From Amorphophallus konjac (Eukaryota > Streptophyta > Magnoliopsida > Alismatales > Araceae): 64,000 bases of DNA. The translations under genes and the position numbers were made by a program. Each line of letters opens with the position of its first letter. Within the stretch, counting starts at the first letter, position 1. The stretch covers positions 287,728,200 to 287,792,199 of the forward strand of contig CM040125.1 in the NCBI GenBank assembly GCA_022559845.1, written 5' to 3'. Below are positions 12,397 through 23,390 of the stretch, piece by piece. The notes below the pieces were generated by a model, which was not told where the DNA came from, made no database searches, and saw only the letters and a list, made by a program, of their open reading frames with translations.

Positions 12397-13484
12397 TTAA
12401 TGTGCTGCAGGTGTGCCTTGGAAGTTGATGAATAAAGGGGTAAATAAACCAAGGCACTAAGAATGAAAACCCCAGGATCCTACGCTTTAGGTCAGTTCTG
12501 AACACTCTGTTTAAATTCTATCATCTGAAATTGTTAATTTGAAATGACTATATATCATGCTGCTCTATTGGTGCTAAATTGAAATTTTCTTTAAATATGA
12601 ATTGTGCAATCATGATTATGGTAGTTCCCTTCTGTCTGAATTACATGAATTATATATGAATGAAGAATTTGAAATCATGTGTTGTGCTTTCATTACATTT
12701 CATGCACTTAGTCAGGGGGAGTTCAACCATTCGTGGTTAACCATACTGTTGCTCATGCTTTGCTGATTACATGATGCATCTACACAGAGGGAGCTTTTTA
12801 GATCATATTGTTCACTTTCACCTGAAATCTTCATGTCTAGTTTATCGGTTCGTCTAATGCTCTCAATTTGTTTCAATTGAATTCTCTGCTATCTTCACTG
12901 AAATAGCTGATCTATCTATTTTCCAGACTCAGCTACTGCTTGTTGATATACTCTCTTCTAATGCTTTTCTCTCTTGTTGTTGACTCTTCCACCAGCTTAC
13001 ACTCATCCTTCACATACTTCTTAGCTGGTGTGACTGATTTGTTTCTATTGTTGATTGGTTGGTCAGCTATATTTTTGATCTGATCTGAGGAACAGAAGCT
13101 GCATGCCATGCAATTCAGTCTGAGAATCATGTAGAAATTCCTATAATATAGGTTTAAGAATGACCACTGAATCAGACTGATATAAAGTTAATGTATTCTC
13201 AGATTTACATTTAAATGACTTGAAAATATATGAATGATAAGCTTTAATAAATTTTTAACCACATGTGTCATGAAAATCTTAGATTCACTCATCTGAAATC
13301 TGAAAATTTGAAATCAAGGCTACTTTGGTTGAGATACATAGAGTGAGTATTGTTTTTAAACATTAACCTGAAAAAAATGTTGACTAAATGAAAAAAATTG
13401 CATTCATAGCAATGACTTGGTCACTGAGAAACTGGGTTCTCTATCAATTAAATAGAGTAAACCTACGTCATGAAGTACCATAGT
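12397..13484 (+). other. Sirevirus B interior where pol is missing
   Basis: Directly after the gag stop a short reading LQVCLGS resembles the start of the Sirevirus pol frame and then ends. Everything downstream is AT-rich non-coding DNA with a GGGGGAG tract near 12715 and a GAGGGAG tract near 12787, resembling a 3' region. No protease, integrase, RT or RNase H motif is present. The pol deletion therefore lies at about 12430-12470. Confidence 0.7.
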
Positions 13485-15395
13485 TGATGGGGACATCAAA
13501 GTGGGCACTTAGTGGACCGGCCCCATTGGTAGAGAGGTCGCTACCATTCCATGGCCCATTAGGCCAAGCCCGTCTAAGTTTTAGGTTTTCCCTTTTAATT
13601 ATGATGTAATTTCTTTTTATTAGCATTTAGTTCTTAGTGGGTCAGTTAATTGGGCCCAAAAGGCCAAGTTAGCTAGTGGGTCTAGTTAAGAGTTATAGGT
13701 TGCTTATTGTTACCCCCGGGATAGCAGGGTCTTTTCTCATTTGTTAGGGGTAATTAATGTCCTTTGTAACCCCTGGCTTCTCCTACAAATAGGGGACCAA
13801 GGGCTTTCATTTGAAGTTAGAAATTGAAGAATGAAAATTTGAATTGAGTTGAGCACAAATTGTGTGTGATCCCCTCTCTCTCTCTCTCTCTCTTGTGAAA
13901 TCTCTCTCTCTCTTTCTCCCCCTTACGACCTGATCTCTCTCTCTCCTTGGGAATTCAAAATTCCCTTCACTCTCCTCCCTCCTTGGGCCGTGAGCCACCT
14001 TTTCCCCTTCCCTCTCCACCTTGCCACATCAGCCTTATCCCCCTTGATTCCCTCCTCCTTTCCCTCATCTAGTTTCCTATTTCTCTCCTACCTCTCTTAT
14101 CACCTTCCTAATCCCTTTCAAATTAAATCCAAGCCCTCCAATTCTTTCCTAATCCCTCTCCAACATTCCCTCCCTCTTAATTATCCTCCATCCGTTCAAA
14201 AAAATTACCCCAAATCCAAATTTTCTTCCCTCCTTCCCAACTAGCAGCCGCACCTCCCTCTCCCACCATCCCAAGTGCACACCCCACCCCCACCCTAACC
14301 CTAGTTCGCACCCCCAATCCTCTCACGCCCCAGCCACCTCTAGCCACCCCTCCTCTCTGCAACCCATGCCCCATCCCCTTCCAGGTGCGTCCACGGCGGC
14401 CCCGGCATCCCACGGCTTCGTCCCCGACACCGGCGTTGAAGTTCTACTCTGTTCTGTTGCTCCCAGACCTGAGGCAGAACCTGGGTCTACTTTGCAGCAG
14501 CCACACCACTGTCCCCTGTGCGAATCTGCCTGAACCCCCTTCAGTGTGTTCGTACTTCTCCGAGCCCTCTTCGCAGCAGAGGTAGTTTCGTTCCGTTTCA
14601 ACGTCAGCACTGGTCGTGGCGCTCGTTCTCCCCGGACTGCGCAACCCAGGTGCAACCCAGTCTGTCCAGACTATGTGTCCGCTTTGGAGAGCGCGCCCCG
14701 CCAGACCTGTTCAACATCGGCCTGAGGTGTCTTCTTCAAAGTGGTGCCCTTTGACGATACAAAACCAACCCAGTTAGTTTCATCTTGTTCCGACATCCGA
14801 GCAGAAAGTTCCAGCAAGCCTTTGCACCTCTATCTAGCTGCTCACCCAGGAATCAGTGGTTCACCACAACTGAGACCACGCCCGGCTCTGTGATCCAATT
14901 GCCGCCATCTCTTGAGGGTATGTAGACCTCCCAGTCTGCTATCCAACCGTGCTGGTCTCGCATCAATCGAAGTTCGGTGGAGAGCGCGCCACCCTTCGTA
15001 CGCCGACTGCACAGATCTGTCTAGCAGGACAGATTCGAGCAGGACCTCTTCTTTGGCCGGCCACGCCCTCCAGCGACCTTAGAACAACGCCAAAATTTCA
15101 GGAGCGCCTCTGGACTTCCCCAGCAATGTTTTGGGGCCAGCGGTGTCACATTCGGAGTCCCGTGCGTGGCGTACCTTTCAGAGCTTCGTAGTTCTGTCCT
15201 ATAGGACAGCGTGTGGTAATTGCTTGAGTACTCCCTCCCCCGTGCTCCCCCCTCCTGCGTGAGGGTAGTTTTGTGTTAATCATTCCCATCCCCGTGATCC
15301 CCTCCCTGCGTGGAGAGTAGTGCCTTAAGGCTGTACCACAGGTTCGCTCCAGCCGCCACCGTCGACGTTCTCAAGCGCGCGCTCGTCCCGCATCA
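13485..15395 (+). repeat. 5' LTR of element Z (1911 bp)
   Basis: TGATGGGG...CCGCATCA. It carries a CT-rich microsatellite at about 13874-13930. The position matching the TATA box of the other LTR reads TACAAATA (13794-13801). Open frames on both strands are low-complexity and appear in both LTRs; I do not call them genes. Confidence 0.92.
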
Positions 15396-15399
15396 GATT

Positions 15400-15411
15400 T
15401 GGTATTAGAGC
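15400..15411 (+). other. primer-binding site of element Z
   Basis: TGGTATTAGAGC, four bases after the LTR end. It matches the initiator tRNA-Met primer site with one change (C to T at the seventh base). Confidence 0.7.
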
Positions 15412-15477
15412 AAGTTCACTGACTTGTTCTAGCCAAGTCGGGTCCTAGGCCGTGTGCGACTATGCCCTCAATGCCGG

Positions 15478-16209
15478 ATGGATCCCGCCACATTTGCCAT
15501 TGTCATGGCCAAGATCGGGGAGATGTCAGCAACATTGGACTCCATCGAGGCCCGCATAGATCGAAGAATAGCCCGCGTCGATCAGCTATTTTCTCACCGG
15601 CAACATGTTTACCCTAGCCGGTCTCTCCAAGCGGAGATCCACAATGACCCACCTTATGCTACCTTCCAGTCTCCCCGGCCAGCATGTGTTCCCCTTCCAC
15701 CCATAACTCCCCCTCCAATGGAGTTAGGAGTCGCGGTGATTGAGTCACCGCCGGAACCGGAGCCTATTCCGGAGGAGATCTACAAGCCGGACCCGAAGTT
15801 GATAGCTCGGTATGAAGATCAAGAATGTGAGTGGGCATTGCTACAAGGCGCAACGGATCTCACCCCGGTCCACACCGAGCTAGAGACGGCTATCACCATG
15901 CAAGAACCGGCCACTCAAGAGGACGATGGCCCCAATGCCGACTTGGTTGCTATGGTGGTTCCAACGGTCCATCTTGACGCTCCTCACCCACCGCCGGATC
16001 AGCCCCATAGTGACTTCATGTGGCACACGTTTTGCATGGCCTATGAGAAGCGACACCCCGGCATCCATCACATGATCCTTTGCCCCGAGCCATGGTCATA
16101 CCCTCCGGCTATTATCATGCTTGTGCTTCCCCACTTTAGGATTCGGGGTCGAATCTTTTCCAACCGGGGGGGGGGGGGGTATGATGGGGACATCAAAGTG
16201 GGCACTTAG
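15478..16209 (+). CDS. gag-like protein of element Z, 243 residues
   Basis: An uninterrupted frame from ATG 15478 (MDPATFAIVMAKIGEM) fills nearly the whole interior and runs 28 bases into the 3' LTR. The first 45 residues are a predicted helix with heptad-like Ile/Leu spacing. A Pro/Glu-rich middle follows, then a segment with WHTFCMAYEKRHPG. I see no zinc knuckle, protease or RT motif. Being the only open frame between primer site and polypurine tract, it is most simply a reduced gag, but I do not recognise a specific family. It could be a domesticated fragment or an unrelated captured sequence. Confidence 0.5.
   Translation: MDPATFAIVMAKIGEMSATLDSIEARIDRRIARVDQLFSHRQHVYPSRSLQAEIHNDPPYATFQSPRPACVPLPPITPPPMELGVAVIESPPEPEPIPEEIYKPDPKLIARYEDQECEWALLQGATDLTPVHTELETAITMQEPATQEDDGPNADLVAMVVPTVHLDAPHPPPDQPHSDFMWHTFCMAYEKRHPGIHHMILCPEPWSYPPAIIMLVLPHFRIRGRIFSNRGGGGYDGDIKVGT
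16167..16179 (+). other. poly-G polypurine tract of element Z
   Basis: A run of about 13 G bases followed by TA lies just before the 3' LTR start at 16182, in the polypurine-tract position. Confidence 0.6.
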
Positions 16210-18088
16210 TGGACCGGCCCCGTTGGTAGAGAGGTCGCTCCCATTCCATGGCCCATTAGGCCAAGCCCGTCTAAATTTTAGGTTTTCCCTTTTAATTATG
16301 ATGTAATTTATTTTTATTAGTATTTAGTTCTTAGTGGGTCAGTTAATTGGGCCCAAAAGGCCAAGTTAGCTAGTGGGTCTAGTTAAGAGTTATAGGTTGC
16401 TTATTGTTACCCCCGGGATAGCGGGGTCTTTTCTCATTTGTTAGGGGTAATTAATGTCCTTTGTAACCCCTGGCTTCTCCTATAAATAGGGGACCAAGGG
16501 CTCTCATTTGAAGTTAGAAATTGAAGAATAAAAATTTGAATTGAGTTGAGCACAAATTGTGTGTGATCCCCTCTCTCTCTCTCTCTTGCGAAATCTCTCT
16601 CTCTCTTTCTCCCCCTTGCGACCTGATCTCTCTTTCTCCTTGGGAATTTGAAATTCCCTTCTCTCTCCTCCCTCCTTAGGCCGTGAGCCACCTTCCCCCC
16701 TTCCCTCTCCACCTTGCCACATCAGCCTTATCCCCCTTGATTCCCTCCTCCTTTCCCTCATCTAGTTTCCTATTTCCCTCCTACCTCTCTTATCACCTTC
16801 CTAATCCCTTTCAAATTAAATCCCAGCCCTCAAATTATTTCCTAATCTCTCTCCAATATTCCCTCCCTCCTAATTATCCTCCATCCGTTCAAAAAAAATA
16901 CCCAAAATCCAAATTGTCTTCCCTCCTTCCCAACTAGCAGCCGCACCTCCCTCTCCCACCTTCCCAAGTGCGCACCCCACCCCCACCCTAACCCTAGTTC
17001 GCAGCCCAATCCTCTCACGCCCCAGCCACCTATAGCCACCCCTCCTCTCTGCAACCCATGCCCCATCCCCTTCCAGGTGCGTCCACGGCGGCCCCGGCAT
17101 CCCACGGCTTCGTCCCCGACACTGGCGTTGAAGTTCTACTCTGTTCTGCTGCTCCCAGACCTGAGGCAGAACCTGGGTCAACTTTGCAGCCGCCACACCA
17201 CCGTCCACTGTGCGAATCTGCCTGAGCCCCTTTCAGTGTGTTCGTACTTCTCCGAGCCCTCTTCGCAGCAGAGGTAGTTTAGTTCCGTTTCAACGTCAGC
17301 ACTGGTCGTGGCGCTCGTTCTCCCAGGACTGCGCAACCCAGGTGCAACCCAGTCTGTCCAGACTGTGTGTCCGCCTTGCAGAGGGTGCCCCGCCCGACCT
17401 GTTCGACATCGGCCCAAGGTGTCTTCTTCAAAGTGGTGCCCTTTGACAATAAGAAACCAACCCAGTTAGTTTCTTCTCGTTCCGACGTCCGAGCAGAAAG
17501 TTCCACTATGGCCTTTGCACCTCTATCTGGCTGCTCGCCCAGGAATCAGAGGTTCACCACAACTGCCACCACGCCCGGATCAGTGATCCAATCACCTCTA
17601 TCTCTTGAGGGTACGTAGACCTCCCAGTCTGCTATCCAACCGTGCTGGTCTCGCATCAATCAGAGTTCGGTGGAGAGCGTGCCACCCTTCGCACGCCGAC
17701 TGTGCAGATCTATCCAGCAGGACAGATTCGTGCAGGACCTCTTCTTTGGCCGGCCATGCCCTCCAGCGACCTTAGAACAACGCCAAAATTTCAGAGCACC
17801 TCTGGACTTCTCCAGCAACGTTTTGGGTGCCAGCGGTGTTGCATTCGGAGTCCCTTGCATGGCGTACCTTTCAGAGCTTCGCAGTTCTGTCCAATAGGAC
17901 AGCGTATGGTAATTGCTTGAGTACTCCCTCCCCCGTGCTCCCCCCTCCTGCGCGAGGGTAGTTTTGTGTTAATCATTCCCATCCCCGTGACCCCCTCCCT
18001 GCGTGGAGAGTAGTGCCTTAAGGCTGTACCACAGGTTCGCTCCAGCCGCCGCCGTCGACGTTCTCAAGCGCGCGCTCGTCCCGCATCA
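16182..18088 (+). repeat. 3' LTR of element Z (1907 bp)
   Basis: Closely similar along its length to 13485-15395, with scattered substitutions and small indels. Here the TATA box is intact (TATAAATA at 16481-16488). Confidence 0.92.
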
Positions 18089-19326
18089 ATAGTTATCTTT
18101 GGTGAAAATTTATTGAAAAACCTGACAGAGCAATGGCATGTGTGTGTTGAGTAACTGGGGAGTCTGGCCTCTAATCAAGGTGTCTCCTCATGTAAAAAGA
18201 TATTTCTATTGCTAACTCTGGTCTTAATGTCGAGAGGCAATGACAGTTTTCACACTGAGTAACTGGGTCACTTCACCTGAGACGTGTTGTGCCTCACGTA
18301 AAAAGGTGTTGATCAACTTAAATTGCTCAGGAAAAGTATAATGTGCTTCAAATGAAAATATCTTGCAAACTCTGTCAACTCATTCTCTTGTAAAAGTGTT
18401 TAATCTCAATACTAATCTGTGTAACTCTCAAAGGATCCTGAGTGTTATCTGATTATTTGGTTCACCTTTATTAAAACTTGAATTCAGATATAAGTATTGA
18501 GTTTAATTGACAAATTTGGTATACATCATAATTAAATCAGGTTGGTCAAGTTGCCAATTCATAACCCTCTATGATAGGAGAGTCTATTCATGTTAAGATT
18601 TATTGTAGTGGTGCATGCCTTACAATCCATCATGGTCTGATTCACTCCTGACAACTTGATCAACAGGAACTTTGTTGACAATTATCTCTTATCGGTTGAT
18701 TGATTGCTCCTTGAGATGTACTGTGCTTTGACTGTTTCTCACCCCTACTCTTGTCCACACTGTTGGAATCTTCCATCTTGTTTCTATAACCAGTTCTATT
18801 TCTGTGGACTTTCCACTTGCTTTATTCTGTCCATACATATGTGAGGTGCCTCAACCATTATTGTTTTAGATTCCTTGTGTTGGCAGATTTCAGATTGCTT
18901 CATTGGATAACCAAAGTTCATTCCTGCACTTCGGGGGAAGTTTTGGGTCATCTGCATTTAAGGGGAGAGTAGTCAAGCATTCATGTTGAACGGATTTCAT
19001 TTATTGCTTCTTAAAGGGGGAGGATTGATCTTGGCTGTCTAACTGCCCATGTGCTTGTTGATTGTATTCCTTTATTCAGGGGGAGTTTCTTGTATGGTTG
19101 TTCTTCCTTTTTATCTAGGGAGAATATGTGGTGTCATATTGCTCTTTGGGGGGAGAATAGCTAGCTCTAATGTGCTTTCAGGTAGTTAAAGGGGGAGATG
19201 TTATATCAATCTTTTCATACCTGCTTAATTTCTCTCTCAAACTATTTTTTTTTTATGAAGTCAAAGGGGGAGAATAGTTTGAGTCTGTGTGACTCATAGT
19301 GTTACCATCATCAAAAAGGGGGAGAT
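18089..19326 (+). other. Sirevirus B 3' non-coding region with multiple polypurine tracts
   Basis: Resumes after the ATAGT duplication of element Z. No gene is seen. G-rich tracts occur near 18936, 18960, 19014, 19078, 19148, 19190, 19263 and 19312-19326; the last abuts the 3' LTR. A hairpin-like cassette with CACCTGAGACGTGTTG lies at 18256-18305. Confidence 0.75.
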
Positions 19327-21497
19327 TGTTGTGTCCCTGTGATTTTGATGTCAGCAAGCACTATGAGTATGAATGATTGATTGTTGTGTGGTTTTGATGT
19401 CAGCAAGGACTATGAGTATGAATGATTGATTGAGCATCTTACTTCCATGCATGGATAAAGAGTCGTATGGGTTCTAGTATATAGAGTGCGTCGACGCACT
19501 GTAGTGGCTGCGTCGACTCAGTCTAGCATTTCTGGAAGGATACCCATTCTGGAAGGGGGTGTGCGTTGACGCAGTATGGGCACTGCGTTGACGCAGTCAA
19601 TTGTGTGTTCTAGCATTAACTCTGTAAAAACACATGCATACTCGGTGCATTGTTAGTTCTCCTGCACATTGCATCGGTGCATTCATCAGTTGCTTCAATA
19701 CTAAGTCAGTACAGTTCATGCATACCACATACACATATTCGGTGCAATTTATAGCACTGCATTCACGACAAGTCTGTCCATGCATAACTTGAAGTCGATG
19801 CATTCAAGTACATTTCATGATAACCAGCATAGTCAAAGCCTGTGTATACTTTATTTACGCATTGAAAGTCGATGCGTGTTCATTGCATCTATCAAGTCTA
19901 TACATCGCCGCATGCTATAAAGTCTGTACATCGCCCGTGTTCTTCATGCATATACATAGTCAGTGCATTCGTTTGTTTCATGTGTACACAAAGTCTGCAC
20001 ACTCTCTGTTGATATGTCTGTGCATCATCTCACAAGTCTGTACAACCATTGTTGATACTAGCATTTAAGTTCATGCATCATTTCACAAGTCTGTACAACC
20101 TCTGTTGATTCGAGCGTTTAAGTTCGTACATCATTTCATCAGAGTCTGTACATTAGGAAGTCTTGCTTAAACTGTTGGCACAGCAAGTCGATGCATCGTT
20201 TGTACATTGTACACAAAGTATGCACATTCCTCGGTGGTATATCTGTGCATCGTTTGTACATCGCACACAAAGTATGTACACTCGTCGGTGGCATGTCCGT
20301 GCATTCATATTCAATGTGCATACTTTCCTGCATGCAAACTGCATTACACACCATCAAGTCTGTACATGCTTTGCATCAAGTCTGTACATGCTTAGTTCAA
20401 CTCTCGAACTAACTCGGTGCGTCTTTCTGTCTTTCCTTTCAGATTAACTCAAACTGATGACAAGTTTGATCTGACAGAACTGCTGGTCGAGGAACTTAAG
20501 AAGGGCACGTAATCTAAGAATGGAGGAAGTGACATGATCGTGACACGTGTATTGCAGCAGGCTGAAATACTGCCACGTGGTCAAGGTGCTAGGGCGGGAA
20601 TTCGTGGAAGACACACGCCCATCTACCTTCACTGCTCTATATATAAGAGACTTCTCCATCTGGAGAAAGTGATCGTGAAAAGCGTGATCGAAATAGGGAA
20701 ACTTACTTGAAAGAGCAGAAGCAGAAAGAGCCTGCACGATTTAGAAAAAGAAGAAAGAGAGAAGAAGTGAACGAGAGAGTTGAGAAAGAAAGAGTGAGCA
20801 TTAAAGAAAAAGAAGAAGAAGAAAGAGAGATCGAGAGTTTAGAAGAAGTAGAAGAAGAGAGTCATCTGAAGCTTTTTCTATACTGGACCATGGATCAAAT
20901 CCAGGCCAGTCAGCTCTTTGAGAGCCACTTTGTGTTTTATCGTCTACAGCTTTCTGTTGCTGTGTCCTTTCCATATTTTGTTTTCTTTTGAACCTTTATT
21001 CAAGCTGTTAGTCAGCAGAGCTAAGCTATATTGCTCAGCGTTGCAGAGGAGGATTCCTCTGGACAGTAAGCTATGTTTCTCAACGGGCGAGGTGGATACC
21101 TCGGACAGCAAGCTGTGATGCTCAGCTGTTTGTAGGCAAGCTGTGAGGCCCAGCCGTTCAAGCTGTGAGTCAGCGTGAAGCCACACTCGGGTTTGAGTGT
21201 GGGGTGGACTTAGGTCTGTGGACCGAACCACCTTAAAATTCCTTCGTGCACTGTGGTTTGAATGCTTACTGTTTGCTTCCGCTAGATGAATGCTTAGGCT
21301 TGATCTGTCTTTCTATGTCCAGTGAGCCAATTGACTGCACGTTCTTTGTTTGATTAAACGCACCAGTCTTTCAGACTCGATTGAACTTAGTTTGTTTCAA
21401 TTCCGTATCTCCGAGTGTTCAAATTTATCAATTGGGCAAAAAATTTTAAGGATAGATTCATTCACCCCCCTCTGAATCCTTCGCACCAGCCCCAACA
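19327..21497 (+). repeat. 3' LTR of Sirevirus B (2171 bp)
   Basis: Matches 7613-9761 throughout, with scattered changes including an extra 'catcaagtctgtacatgctt' copy near 20370. Ends CCCCAACA at 21497, followed by the second GGAAC. Confidence 0.92.
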
Positions 21498-21502
21498 GGA
21501 AC

Positions 21503-21660
21503 GTGGTTTGGTTATGTGCTATTAAATGAATGGAGCAATTTCTATTTATGGTGATGTGTGATCTTTTAGCTTTAACCTATCATGTCTAGAAATAAACATA
21601 TTATTATGATAATTACTTGTCTCTACTGCTAGTCCCGACATTTCGCGTTGGGACGTGACA
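21503..21660 (+). repeat. Tekay 3' LTR, second part
   Basis: The LTR resumes after the second GGAAC copy (21498-21502) and ends GGGACGTGACA at 21660. Joined with 4634-7612 the LTR would be 3137 bp with TG...CA ends, within the usual size for Del/Tekay elements. Confidence 0.72.
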
Positions 21661-22392
21661 TTCTGTCTAAGCCAGATATACCCAATCCCTTTGCGTTGAC
21701 ATAAACCCAATGCCAATGATACTACTATACCTTTATAACCTGGTCCCACCGTGATCATCAATAAAAGATAAGAAAAAAAAGAAGAGAGAAGAAAAAAAAA
21801 GAAGAATAAGAATGAAATGGCTCCTTAATGTTTTTAACTCGGCACCCATGGCCTTCCGAGCTCTTAGCCAAGGGGTACGACCTAGACCTTCCATCTAAGT
21901 TGGAAAAACCCGATCTCTTTGCGTCGGTGCAATCCCAACATCGATGAACCACCTAACTCGGTGCCCATGGCCTTTCGAGGTCTTCGCCGAGGGGCTTGGC
22001 TTAGACCTTTCGTCGAAAGCCAGATAAACCTAATTCTTTGCGTCGGCATAAACCCAACATTGACAATACCACTCAGGTTGGCACCTATCTCTCGGATAGG
22101 ACCAACCCACCCGTCCCACCACGATGATCGATACAACCAAATGGCTTAGACCTTTCGTCTAAACCAGATAAATTGGATATCCTTGCGTCGGTATAGACCC
22201 AATATCGATGATATCATCTTGATTGGTGCCTGACTCTCGGTCGGGACTAGTCGATACAGTCCGCGGCTGAGATTGTTCGCGTGAAGCCGAAGATATTCTG
22301 CCCCGACATCAACTGCTTGCCGAGCAAGAAGCTGAACCCGCAGGCCCCGCTCCCTCATCCCTCGCTCGCGACACCTACGGGTGGGGGGTATT
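21661..22392 (+). other. Tat-1: 3' non-coding repeats and polypurine tract
   Basis: Follows the Tekay LTR end. About four degenerate units carry 'ctttgcgtcgg...aacccaa' and 'agacctttcgtc'. They are the reverse complement of the 125-bp repeat of Tat-3 at 56.7-58.9 kb, so this is the same Tat family on the other strand. The segment ends in GGGTGGGGGGTA (22379-22390), matching the Tat-3 polypurine tract. No gene is present: only about 120 bp separate repeats from tract. Confidence 0.65.
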
Positions 22393-23390
22393 TGTTGGCG
22401 TTAAAAAAAAATGGGCCCAGCCCAATACAAAAAAAAAATAGAATAGAAGAAGAGAAGGGGAATGGGCCAAGTTCGAATGGGCCAAGCCCAATACAAGAAA
22501 GGAGAAGGGCGCGGAGGGCATGGGCACAAATAGAAGAAAGCATGGGGGCAAAGAAAAAAGAAGGATTTTTAAAAAATGGAAATAGAGGGAAAATTACGAC
22601 ACTGTTCCTGTAGGTCTGTGTCTCACATTGTGTGTTCCTCCTCCCCCCCCCCCCATGCAAGCATTTATGGGGTTGCCGTAGTGCTCGTCTGCACGTTCTA
22701 ATGGCTATCATCCTGCGTGGCCAACGATGCGATCGCCAGCAGTAGCGGCCCCTCTCCCTGTGCCCATGCCCGGCCATTCTCCACCTGCTCCGTCGCACTC
22801 CCATGCGAAGCAACGACGCAAGCCGCGCTGTTGTTAGCAAAGTAGTAGCAACGTCAGCAACGGTAGCAGCAACACACCACGATCGACAATGCAACAGCAG
22901 TAGGGGTGGCAGAGGCCGCGATAGCAGAAAATAAGAAACCAAAAAAAAAGGAAAGAGAGAATTGTGGGGGGGGGGGGCTTCCCTCCGAAATAGGGGGCTT
23001 CAATCCCCTATAAAAGGCCACCATGGTGAAGCTTGAAGACCCCTTGGAAGCCTTGAGGAAAAAGTCCCCTGGGAGGTCTCGAAAGAGATCCCTTTAGGTC
23101 CTTCCGAGAAGCTTCCTTGAAGAGCCTCCGAGCTACTGCTGTAAAAGAGAGAAAGAGTGAGTGAGAGGGTGGTTTTCCTTTGTACTTTCTTCCCTTTCCA
23201 TTTGTTTTTGTCTATGATTTGTGAGGCTTCATAGAGCCTGGATGTAGATACTCATGTTTAGAAATGAAAGAGATACGGGGGCCTTAGCCGTGATGTTTTT
23301 TTTTTTACGAATTGCAATCTTCTATTCCAATGCCATAATGTATGATTTCTATTTGCTCCTCTCTGTTCTTCTAGGACATAGGGGATTTTC
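22393..23390 (+). repeat. Tat-1 3' LTR, first part
   Basis: Starts TGTTGGCG after the polypurine tract. It carries poly-A and poly-C runs and a TATA box (TATAAAA, 23009-23015). It is broken at 23390 by the Z-related LTR. Its continuation is probably from 38205, but I cannot place its end. Confidence 0.6.
23009..23015 (+). promoter_or_regulatory. TATA box of Tat-1 LTR
   Basis: TATAAAA in 'cccctataaaaggcc', about 615 bases into the LTR. The Tat-3 LTR has a comparable site on the other strand at 47329-47335. Confidence 0.6.

Larger units (their letters stand above)
13485..18088 (+). mobile_element. element Z: non-autonomous LTR retrotransposon nested in Sirevirus B
   Basis: Two LTRs (13485-15395 and 16182-18088) share TGATGGGGACATC starts and CGTCCCGCATCA ends. 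They are flanked by ATAGT on both sides (13480-13484 and 18089-18093). The interior is only 786 bp: a primer site, one gag-like frame and a poly-G tract. No pol domain is present. At 4604 bp with 1.9-kb LTRs it is neither a typical TRIM nor a LARD. Related LTRs occur at 23391, 42552 and 49832 in this window. Confidence 0.92.
7613..21497 (+). mobile_element. Sirevirus B, gag-only derivative, complete with both LTRs
   Basis: LTRs at 7613-9761 and 19327-21497 share TGTTGTG...CCCCAACA ends. The element is flanked by the direct repeat GGAAC (7608-7612 and 21498-21502). It has a methionine-initiator tRNA primer site and a terminal polypurine tract. The interior holds a damaged gag and a multi-polypurine 3' region, but protease, integrase, reverse transcriptase and RNase H are all absent. 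A non-autonomous two-LTR element (13485-18088) is inserted in the interior. It would have needed enzymes supplied by a relative to move. Confidence 0.92.

Noticed and set aside
22355..22942. 195-residue frame on the minus strand of the Tat-1 LTR
   Set aside because: Low-complexity, spans poly-G/poly-A runs of the LTR and opposes its transcription; no domain.
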